Assembly (NCBI GenBank): GCA_046760985.1
Contig: JBHIFE010000083.1
Coordinates: 1 to 5,987 of the forward strand
Direction: 5' to 3'
Length of the DNA: 5,987 bases
From: JBHIFE01 sp046760985
Lineage (GTDB): Bacteria > Chloroflexota > Dehalococcoidia > Dehalococcoidales > RBG-16-60-22
The position numbers and the translations under genes were made by a program. Below are positions 1-4,663 of the stretch, in pieces. Every line of letters starts with the position of its first letter. Position 1 is the first letter of the stretch. The notes under the pieces were generated by a model. It was not told the origin of the DNA. It made no database searches and saw only the letters and a list, made by a program, of their open reading frames with translations.

Positions 1-81
1 TGCGACATTAGAATAGTAATTTTTAATTCCTAAGTAACGCCCCACCTCCACCCCCAGCACCACCGAGGTCTCAATTTATTA
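1..81. other. Non-coding edge with G-rich minus-strand tract
   Basis: No gene is seen here. Read on the minus strand, this is the stretch just after the stop codon of the Fe-S protein gene. Positions 40-64 hold a run of six G tracts on that strand (GG, GG, GGGGG, GG, GG, GGGG, separated by 1-4 bases), followed by an AT-rich stretch. A minus-strand reading of the G tract would give only a short glycine-rich peptide, closed by an in-frame TGA upstream, so it is not a gene. No classical hairpin terminator is visible. Confidence 0.5.
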
Positions 82-972
82 TTATCCTGTCTTTTTGCTC
101 AGCTTCTTCGCCGGGTTGCGGAATTCGCAGGGCACCTTTGTCTGGCAAAGCCCACACCCCGTCACCCTAACATTGTACTCCTCTCGCAAGTAGCCTATCT
201 CGGAGTCCATGTATTCTTTGCATCTAAGTTTGTCATGACCGCTTTCGGTAATAGCTCCAGCAGGACAGCGGGCAATACAGGCACGACACTTACGGTTTAC
301 ATAGAAGAGGCAGTTTGAGTAAGGGTTTTTGGCTATCCTTGGGCGGGCTGGCAGCACTAGGTTAGTGACTACGCTTCCGCAGCGGTGAGCAATACCGCAC
401 TCGGTAATAAAGCCGTCGGAAAGACTGAAGGTGCCGAGTCCAGCGGCATAGGCAATATGTCGTTCTGACCAGTTTGAGTAGTTGCCCTTCTCGTTAGTCA
501 TCCTTTTAAAATAAGGTTCCACCACCGGTGCCACTGCTAGGTATCCTATTTCAGTGAGGAATTTAACCACGTGTTTACGTAGGGCATCGTTAAACTTCTC
601 ACCATACCAGCGGGTGTATGACCAGAAGCGAGATGGGGTTGTTATCTGCCGGCGGTTAGATTCTCGCGTCTTACTCGTAATTGGCAGGATCCAGCTAATA
701 ACGGAGAGTTGTGGTGGTATATCTTCAGGGCTTTGGTTGTAGGTTTTGGCCAGTGCCTCGCGGGGTGTAAGGTGGCTGGAGTCAATAATGGTCTTGTATT
801 GAAGGAAGATAGGGTCATCACCATCAGCGAACTGCACTAGTGGTTCGTCAAAGATAAAATTATCTGACAGGGGCATGCGGTTTAGGGGACTGGCGCGCGC
901 AAACGCCTTGATTTCCTTTTCAATAAACTGCGCCGTCGCCGTTTGTTCCTTCACCTTAGGTAATAGTATCAA
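82..972 (-). CDS. 4Fe-4S protein related to epoxyqueuosine reductase (QueG-like)
   Basis: A 296-residue, probably cytoplasmic iron-sulfur protein. The C-terminal third resembles the Fe-S region of epoxyqueuosine reductases and their relatives. It has a C-x2-C-x3-C-P motif (C229, C232, C236) followed by AGAI, then C251, then GCGLCQTKVPC (C273, C276, C282), enough cysteines for two [4Fe-4S] clusters. The middle part, SERHIAYAAGLGTFS (about 169-183), matches the 'ER-AGLG' segment that sits in the substrate and cofactor region of QueG-like proteins. The first cysteine of the usual C-x2-C-x2-C-x3-C-P motif is absent (position 226 is Asn); C221 is the nearest candidate. True QueG reduces epoxyqueuosine in tRNA with cobalamin. 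Whether this protein does so is unknown: its N-terminal 100 residues look unlike textbook QueG and no other queuosine gene is nearby. The TTG start is supported by AAGGA six bases upstream and by an in-frame TAA just before it. It is the last gene of a probable three-gene operon. Confidence 0.8.
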   Translation of the reverse strand: MILLPKVKEQTATAQFIEKEIKAFARASPLNRMPLSDNFIFDEPLVQFADGDDPIFLQYKTIIDSSHLTPREALAKTYNQSPEDIPPQLSVISWILPITSKTRESNRRQITTPSRFWSYTRWYGEKFNDALRKHVVKFLTEIGYLAVAPVVEPYFKRMTNEKGNYSNWSERHIAYAAGLGTFSLSDGFITECGIAHRCGSVVTNLVLPARPRIAKNPYSNCLFYVNRKCRACIARCPAGAITESGHDKLRCKEYMDSEIGYLREEYNVRVTGCGLCQTKVPCEFRNPAKKLSKKTG

Positions 973-978
973 TGGTTG

Positions 979-983
979 TCCTT
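979..983 (-). promoter_or_regulatory. Ribosome binding site fixing the TTG start of the Fe-S gene
   Basis: On the minus strand AAGGA lies six bases before TTG at 972-970. The in-frame codons ATG-TAA lie immediately upstream, so no earlier start is possible, and the next in-frame ATG is 33 codons in with most of the N-terminus lost. TTG is therefore the likely initiator. Confidence 0.65.
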
Positions 984-1021
984 ACATTTTATTTGGTCTC
1001 TTTACATAAAACCAGCAAAGC

Positions 1022-1378
1022 TCAATCTGTCTCTAGGGCGTGGGTCAGCACTTCTTTCATATGCTGACCCGGCATCAGGAAGTCTTCCTCGGAGATAGCT
1101 CGCCCGATCAGCCTCAGCCTTTCCAGCAGGGCGTAGAAGTTGATTGCCCAGCCAATACCAAACACTTCAGGAGTAAAAATTCGGCTTTCATAAGGATTCC
1201 AGTAAGCATCTTTGAACTTCTCAATGGTAGGTAGGCGAAAGTCATACGGTATAAAACCAACAATTGTCCCGCACCACTTTCTTTCTTCCTTCGGTTTTTC
1301 CAGTTCCTGGCAGACTGCAGCCAAGGCGAGGGTAATTACTGTAGCTTGAATAAGTCGGCTAAACCATTTAGTGTTCAT
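1022..1378 (-). CDS. Small DUF5808-like protein with N-terminal membrane or signal segment
   Basis: A 118-residue protein of unknown function. Residues 8-23 form a short hydrophobic stretch after a basic start (MNTKWFSRL), which could be a membrane anchor or an uncleaved signal. It is followed by a charged linker (QELEKPKEERKW). The conserved core is PYDFRLPT (44-51) and then WNPYESRIFTPEVFGIGW (60-77) with AINF after it. This matches what I remember of the DUF5808 pattern (WNP-D-RIF-P---GIGW--NF). No catalytic residues are evident. Its ATG overlaps the GNAT stop codon (ATGA), and GAGGAG lies five bases upstream inside the GNAT gene, so the two are probably translationally coupled. The family name is from memory and was not searched; the gene itself is well supported by its context. 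Confidence 0.72.
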   Translation of the reverse strand: MNTKWFSRLIQATVITLALAAVCQELEKPKEERKWCGTIVGFIPYDFRLPTIEKFKDAYWNPYESRIFTPEVFGIGWAINFYALLERLRLIGRAISEEDFLMPGQHMKEVLTHALETD

Positions 1379-1875
1379 ACTGACTCCTCTGTGTCCTTCT
1401 TGATGTTTATTCCCATAACCACTGAGGTTTCAATCTGTCGTTGCGGGATATCCCAGTAGGTTTTTAGCAATTCATCCTTATCAGGTAATAGTCTGAAGCC
1501 GTGCTTCTGGTAAAAAGCAATTGCCCAGCGAGCATCAGCCCATGTCCCGACCAGCAGCTGGGAAGTAGTAACCAGACTTTTAAGGTGATTTAACAGTTTA
1601 CTACCGATTCCCTGCTTCTGCCACTGGGGTAATACATAGGCATGGCGAATAAGGGTAACATCTTTAATCGGTTCAATCCCCATCACTGCAACTAGCTCCC
1701 CTTCTAACTCCCAGCCAAAGAAGGTTATACGCTTCATTTCTCGCTCAAGTTCATCCATAAGCATATAGGGCTGATGGTAACAGTCGCCCGGGATAACACT
1801 ATCATAGGCTTTGGCTGCCTCGTTGATGATAAAGTACATCCTCTGGGCATCATCTACCTGGCACTTACGAATCAT
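1375..1875 (-). CDS. GNAT family N-acetyltransferase
   Basis: A 166-residue cytoplasmic acetyltransferase expected to move an acetyl group from acetyl-CoA to an amine; the substrate is unknown. The acetyl-CoA binding motif A is at about 77-95: RHAYVLPQWQKQGIGSKLL, with the Q-x2-G-x-G pyrophosphate loop at Q86-G91. Motif B is WAIAFYQKHGF (117-127). The start (IRKC, then IINEAAKAY) and the end (YWDIPQRQIETSVV) match a widespread single-domain GNAT subfamily of about 165 residues, so the protein looks full length. It is the first gene of the minus-strand operon, and a promoter lies directly upstream. The ATG is preceded by only a poor ribosome binding site, and the predicted transcript start lies about ten bases upstream, so it may be expressed from a very short leader. 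Neighbouring genes do not reveal the substrate. Confidence 0.9.
   Translation of the reverse strand: MIRKCQVDDAQRMYFIINEAAKAYDSVIPGDCYHQPYMLMDELEREMKRITFFGWELEGELVAVMGIEPIKDVTLIRHAYVLPQWQKQGIGSKLLNHLKSLVTTSQLLVGTWADARWAIAFYQKHGFRLLPDKDELLKTYWDIPQRQIETSVVMGINIKKDTEESV
1384..1389 (-). promoter_or_regulatory. Ribosome binding site inside the GNAT gene
   Basis: GAGGAG on the minus strand, within the last codons of the acetyltransferase gene and five bases before the ATG of the DUF5808-like gene. Together with the ATGA stop/start overlap it supports this start and coupled translation. Confidence 0.65.
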
Positions 1876-1891
1876 AAGCCGCTATCTATAA

Positions 1892-1919
1892 ATTATAACA
1901 TTGAGAGGTCACTTATCAA
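1892..1919 (-). promoter_or_regulatory. Promoter of the GNAT/DUF5808/Fe-S operon
   Basis: On the minus strand a TTGATA -35 box (1914-1919) is followed after 16 bases by a perfect TATAAT -10 box (1892-1897). The expected transcript start is near 1885, only about ten bases before the GNAT ATG at 1875. This fits the sigma-70 type consensus; it is not experimentally proven. Confidence 0.65.
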
Positions 1920-1929
1920 GAGAATCTTG
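1917..1929. promoter_or_regulatory. Possible operator dyad between divergent promoters
   Basis: CAAGA-GAA-TCTTG is a perfect 5-3-5 inverted repeat. It overlaps the -35 box of the minus-strand operon promoter and ends ten bases before the -35 box of the pckG promoter candidate, so one bound regulator could affect both. Short dyads also occur by chance, so confidence is low. Confidence 0.25.
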
Positions 1930-1938
1930 GAACGGAGG

Positions 1939-1968
1939 TTGACAAGCATTCCTAATAATTAGTATTCT
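1939..1968 (+). promoter_or_regulatory. Candidate promoter of pckG
   Basis: A perfect TTGACA -35 box (1939-1944) is followed after 18 bases by TATTCT (1963-1968, four of six consensus positions). The resulting leader would be about 120 bases long before the GTG of pckG. The stretch between the boxes contains the dyad CTAAT-A-ATTAG (1952-1962). Other AT-rich hexamers (TATACT at 1979-1984) could serve as -10 boxes but lack a good -35 partner. Confidence 0.45.
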
Positions 1969-2013
1969 AAAATCTATATATACTGTAATTAGCTTTTACA
2001 AACGTAGGCTGAT

Positions 2014-2038
2014 TCCATCCCCGCGATGGATTTTATTT
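2014..2038 (+). terminator. Hairpin with U-rich tail in the pckG leader
   Basis: TCCATC (2014-2019) pairs with GATGGA (2025-2030) around a CCCGC loop, followed by TTTTATTT. The shape is that of a small intrinsic terminator, but it sits in front of pckG and no plus-strand gene precedes it, so it could act as an attenuator if the promoter at 1939-1968 is used. The six-pair stem is short, and it may simply be chance or an RNA stabilising element. Confidence 0.35.
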
Positions 2039-2084
2039 CAGGCGGTCAAGCCAACTCCCGTGCGATAAGTTTTTTGAGTCAGGA

Positions 2085-2090
2085 AAGGAG
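2085..2090 (+). promoter_or_regulatory. Ribosome binding site of pckG
   Basis: AAGGAG lies five bases before GTG at 2096 and supports that start. GGAGT (2087-2091) can pair with ACTCC at 2054-2058, which could hide the site. Confidence 0.7.
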
Positions 2091-2095
2091 TCTGC

Positions 2096-3979
2096 GTGGA
2101 GGATAAAACTAGAAGCCTACTCAGAACAAGGTTGGGTCAAGAAGGCTACCAGAGACTTATCCGGATAGACAATCGTGAACTTCACCAATTCATTGCTAAA
2201 TATGTTGAGCTCTGCAATCCGGATAAAGTGTTTGTCTGTACCGATTCCGACGACGATATTGACTATATCAGGCAGTCAGCAATAAGAAACGGAGAAGAAA
2301 GTAAACTTGCCATCGAGGGTCACACCGTTCATTTTGATAGTTATTATGATCAGGCTAGAGATAGGAAGAACACTAATATTCTTGTCCCCAAGGGTGTTGA
2401 CTTGGGTCCAGCCATAAGTACCACAGACAGAGATGAAGGGCTACGGGAAGTTCATGAGATTCTCAGGGACATCATGAAAGGTAAGGAGCTTTATATACAC
2501 TTCTCCTGTTTGGGACCGATCAGATCTGAGTTCTCCATACCCTGCGTTCAGCTTACTGACTCTAGCTATGTGGCTCACAATGAAGATATTCTCTATCGGC
2601 CGGGCTACGAAGAATTCGTCAGGCAGGGTTCTTCAGCTCATTTCTTCAAGTTTGTCCATTCTCAAGGAGAATTAGATGAAAGGAACGTATCCAAGAATCT
2701 GGATAAACGGAGAATATATATTGATCTTGAAGACGAGATTGTGTATAGCACCAACACTCAATACGGCGGTAACACCATTGGGCTTAAAAAGTTGGCAATA
2801 CGCTTGGCCATTAACCGAGGGGCAAAGGAAGGTTGGTTGACTGAACACATGCTTATTATGGGGATTCATGGTCCCAAGAACCGGGTAACTTATTTTACTG
2901 GGGCGTTCCCTTCGCTCTGTGGGAAGACCTCTACCGCTATGCTAGAAAATGAAACCATCGTTGGTGATGACATAGCTTACCTCAGGAGGAAGAATGGGGA
3001 AGTTAGGGCAGTCAACGTCGAAAAGGGGATGTTTGGCATAATAATGGGGATAAATTCTAAAGATGACCCAATTCAGTGGAAGGCGCTTCATAGTGTCGGT
3101 GAAATTATATTTTCCAATGTACTGGTTACAGCGGATAAGCATGCGTATTGGATTGGCAAGGATGGGAATATCCCTCCCCGAGGCTACAACCATTCAGGCG
3201 AATGGTTCATCGGAAAAAAGGACGATGAGGGGAGAGAGATACCTCCCTCACATCCCAATGCCCGTTTTACCGTTGATTTAGGGATGTTTGAGAACTTAGA
3301 TTCCAGATTTGATGACCCTCTTGGTGTTGCCGTGGGTGGAATAGTCTATGGAGGTAGAGACTCGGATACCTGGGTACCAGTTGAAGAGTCTTTCAACTGG
3401 ACTCACGGAATCATAACTAAAGGTGCTTCCTTGGAATCTGAGACGACCGCTGCCACATTGGGCAAAGCAGGGGTAAGGGAATTTAATCCCATGTCTAACT
3501 TGGACTTTCTATCCCTGCCGATAGGCAAATATGTCCAGATTAATCTGGATTTTGGCAAAGACTTGGACAACCCACCTCTCATTTTTTCGGTTAATTACTT
3601 CTTGCAAGATAGAGAGGGCAGGTTTTTGAATGAAAAAACAGATAAAAAGGTTTGGTATAAATGGATGGAATTGCGTGTTCACAATGATGTTGGCTTTATC
3701 GAAACACCCACCGGTAGGATACCTAAGTACCAGGATCTTAAGAGGTTGTTTAAGGAAGTACTCAATAAGGAGTACAAGCAAGAGGACTATAATGAGCAAT
3801 TCATGATAAGGATTCCAGAGAATCTGGCTAAGATTGACCGGGTAAAGAAGATTTATGAGACCCAAGTTTCTGATACACCCAGAATAGTATTTGATATTCT
3901 GGAAGAACAAAGACAGAGATTGAACAAAGCAAGAGAAAAATATGGAGAGTACATAGCGCCGGACAGGCTCTTGCCATAA
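2096..3979 (+). CDS. pckG: Phosphoenolpyruvate carboxykinase (GTP)
   Basis: A complete 627-residue cytoplasmic enzyme converting oxaloacetate and GTP to PEP, GDP and CO2, the first committed step of gluconeogenesis from C4 acids; it can also run in the carboxylating direction. Family landmarks appear in order: FSIPCVQLTDSSYVAH (146-161); YGGN (223-226) with K231/K232, a metal-binding lysine position; EGWLTEHM (245-252) with metal-ligand H251; the P-loop GAFPSLCGKT (269-278) with the reactive C275 and K277; GDDI (290-293) with two metal-binding aspartates; GGR (419-421); and the mobile lid around SETTAATLGKAGVREFNP (448-465). All key residues are present. The C-terminal part (NYFLQDREGRFLN, then ETPTGRIPKYQDLKRLF) resembles archaeal, Thermococcales-like GTP enzymes more than the common bacterial or animal type. 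Arginine codons are 31 AGA/AGG to 12 CGN, the reverse of uvrA in this window. The start is GTG with AAGGAG upstream. It ends 42 bases from the convergent tRNA-Arg. Confidence 0.95.
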   Translation: MEDKTRSLLRTRLGQEGYQRLIRIDNRELHQFIAKYVELCNPDKVFVCTDSDDDIDYIRQSAIRNGEESKLAIEGHTVHFDSYYDQARDRKNTNILVPKGVDLGPAISTTDRDEGLREVHEILRDIMKGKELYIHFSCLGPIRSEFSIPCVQLTDSSYVAHNEDILYRPGYEEFVRQGSSAHFFKFVHSQGELDERNVSKNLDKRRIYIDLEDEIVYSTNTQYGGNTIGLKKLAIRLAINRGAKEGWLTEHMLIMGIHGPKNRVTYFTGAFPSLCGKTSTAMLENETIVGDDIAYLRRKNGEVRAVNVEKGMFGIIMGINSKDDPIQWKALHSVGEIIFSNVLVTADKHAYWIGKDGNIPPRGYNHSGEWFIGKKDDEGREIPPSHPNARFTVDLGMFENLDSRFDDPLGVAVGGIVYGGRDSDTWVPVEESFNWTHGIITKGASLESETTAATLGKAGVREFNPMSNLDFLSLPIGKYVQINLDFGKDLDNPPLIFSVNYFLQDREGRFLNEKTDKKVWYKWMELRVHNDVGFIETPTGRIPKYQDLKRLFKEVLNKEYKQEDYNEQFMIRIPENLAKIDRVKKIYETQVSDTPRIVFDILEEQRQRLNKAREKYGEYIAPDRLLP

Positions 3980-4021
3980 GTAGAGCCGGGCATACTAATA
4001 TATTCCACCAAATATTGAGAG

Positions 4022-4094
4022 CGCGCCTAGAGGGATTCGAACCCACGACACTCGGTTCCGAAGACCGATGCTCTGTCCACTGAGCTATAGGCGC
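4022..4094 (-). tRNA. tRNA-Arg(TCG)
   Basis: A 73-base cloverleaf on the minus strand. The acceptor stem GCGCCTA pairs with TAGGCGC, the D stem GCTC with GAGC, and the anticodon stem TCGGT with ACCGA around the loop CTTCGGA, giving anticodon TCG (reads CGA and, by wobble, possibly CGG). The discriminator is G and CCA is not encoded. The T arm is GTGGG-TTCGAAT-CCCTC, with one T-T mismatch in the second pair of the stem. It lies 11 bases after tRNA-His and is probably cotranscribed with it. Confidence 0.95.
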
Positions 4095-4105
4095 TGATAA
4101 GATGG

Positions 4106-4180
4106 GGTGAGTGGAGGGATTTGAACCCTCGCTCTCCAGGGCCACAACCTGGCGCCTTAGACCACTAGGCGACACTCACC
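4106..4180 (-). tRNA. tRNA-His(GTG)
   Basis: A minus-strand cloverleaf of 74 bases plus an encoded G at position -1 (base 4180). The acceptor GTGAGTG pairs with CACTCAC; the discriminator is C, which pairs with the extra G, the identity element of histidine tRNAs. The D stem is GCCT/AGGC, the anticodon stem CCAGG/CCTGG with loop TTGTGGC (anticodon GTG), and the T arm GAGGG-TTCAAAT-CCCTC is fully paired. No CCA is encoded. It is the first gene of the tRNA pair. Confidence 0.95.
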
Positions 4181-4195
4181 GTAAATTACAGAAGC

Positions 4196-4224
4196 ATTAT
4201 AACTGAAAAGCCCTTGCCTTTCAA
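4196..4224 (-). promoter_or_regulatory. Promoter of the tRNA-His/tRNA-Arg pair
   Basis: On the minus strand TTGAAA (4219-4224) is followed after exactly 17 bases by TATAAT (4196-4201). Transcription would begin near 4189, about nine bases before tRNA-His. This near-consensus arrangement fits a strongly expressed stable RNA unit. Confidence 0.75.
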
Positions 4225-4238
4225 TGTTGCGGCGGGCT
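4206..4238 (-). terminator. Weak terminator-like hairpin after the Smr gene
   Basis: Read on the minus strand, AGCCC-GCC (4238-4231) can pair with GGC-AA-GGGCT (4218-4209) around a 12-base loop, followed by TTT (4208-4206). The AA bulge and short T tract make it a poor intrinsic terminator. It lies 14 bases after the Smr stop codon and occupies the same bases as the tRNA promoter spacer and -35 box. Confidence 0.3.
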
Positions 4239-4251
4239 GTTGAGCAAATAG

Positions 4252-4533
4252 CTATTTTTTGACTAACTGCACTATCGTAACCCCGTCTCCCCCTTCCCCA
4301 TAGTCACCGGGTCGGTGTGATTTCACCAGAGGATGCTTGGCGAGTCGCTCCTGGACCACGCGGCGCAGAGTCCCGGTACCTTTGCCATGAATTATCCTAA
4401 TCTGGTATAAACCAGTCATAAAAGCATCATTGAGGTATTGGTCAAGTTTTAGTAGCGCTTCATCTACACTGAGCTGACGAAGGTGTAATTCGTTCTTTAC
4501 GGTTACATGGCTATGACGCTTATTTTGGCGCAT
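4252..4533 (-). CDS. Stand-alone Smr domain protein
   Basis: A 93-residue cytoplasmic protein consisting almost wholly of one Smr domain, the module found at the C-terminus of MutS2 and also as a free protein; Smr domains nick or cleave DNA or RNA. Visible landmarks are ELHLRQLSVDEALLKLDQYL (15-34, the LDLHG-like strand and first helix), the signature HGKGTGTLR (49-57), HPLVKSHR (67-74) and GEGGDGVTIVQL (79-90) at the end. The glycine usually following the LDLR/LDLH strand is replaced by Gln20. There is no MutS-type ATPase part: an in-frame TAA lies 24 bases before the ATG and uvrA reads the other way beyond, so this is not a cut MutS2 gene. It could be an independent small Smr protein or a remnant; the intact reading frame and motifs favour a working gene. 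The ribosome binding site is weak (AGG nine bases upstream). Confidence 0.85.
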   Translation of the reverse strand: MRQNKRHSHVTVKNELHLRQLSVDEALLKLDQYLNDAFMTGLYQIRIIHGKGTGTLRRVVQERLAKHPLVKSHRPGDYGEGGDGVTIVQLVKK

Positions 4534-4551
4534 GATAGCTAACCTACGCTG

Positions 4552-4581
4552 ATTTTAGCACTACAAACCAAAGTGAAACAA
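4552..4581 (-). promoter_or_regulatory. Candidate promoter of the Smr gene
   Basis: On the minus strand an extended -10 element TGC-TAAAAT (4560-4552) has a weak TTGTTT -35 (4576-4581) at 18 bases. Transcription would start about a dozen bases before the Smr ATG. The -35 box matches only three consensus positions. Confidence 0.35.
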
Positions 4582-4600
4582 ACGACTTGAAGATGTTTCC

Positions 4601-4630
4601 TTGTTACACTTATGTTCTTAATGCTACAAT
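4601..4630 (+). promoter_or_regulatory. Candidate promoter of uvrA
   Basis: TTGTTA (4601-4606), an 18-base spacer and an extended -10 TGC-TACAAT (4622-4630). A second hexamer TATAAT overlaps at 4630-4635 but has no well-placed -35. The leader would be about 27 bases and includes the purine-rich ribosome binding region GGGGGAGAGG (4644-4653). Confidence 0.5.
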
Positions 4631-4663
4631 ATAATTTGGATTCGGGGGAGAGGTCTTTAAGAT

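Noticed and set aside
554..824. Short open frames on both strands within the Fe-S gene
   Set aside because: They overlap a better supported gene in other frames and show no motif or start signal.
3509..3910. 133-codon open frame on the minus strand inside pckG
   Set aside because: Lies fully antisense to a conserved catalytic region of pckG, with no ribosome binding site or family resemblance; a shadow frame.
3966..3987. GGCTCT/AGAGCC hairpin across the pckG stop codon as a bidirectional terminator
   Set aside because: Six-pair stem with a ten-base loop and no T tract on either side; not a credible intrinsic terminator.
3828..4175. Open frame of 115 codons on the minus strand covering both tRNAs and the end of pckG
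   Set aside because: Its protein is the usual artefact of translating tRNA genes (SNPS-type repeats) plus the antisense of pckG; the two cloverleaves explain the sequence.
4252..4663. Smr gene as the surviving tail of a broken mutS2
   Set aside because: The upstream 130 bases hold an in-frame stop, promoter-like elements and no trace of MutS coding sequence.
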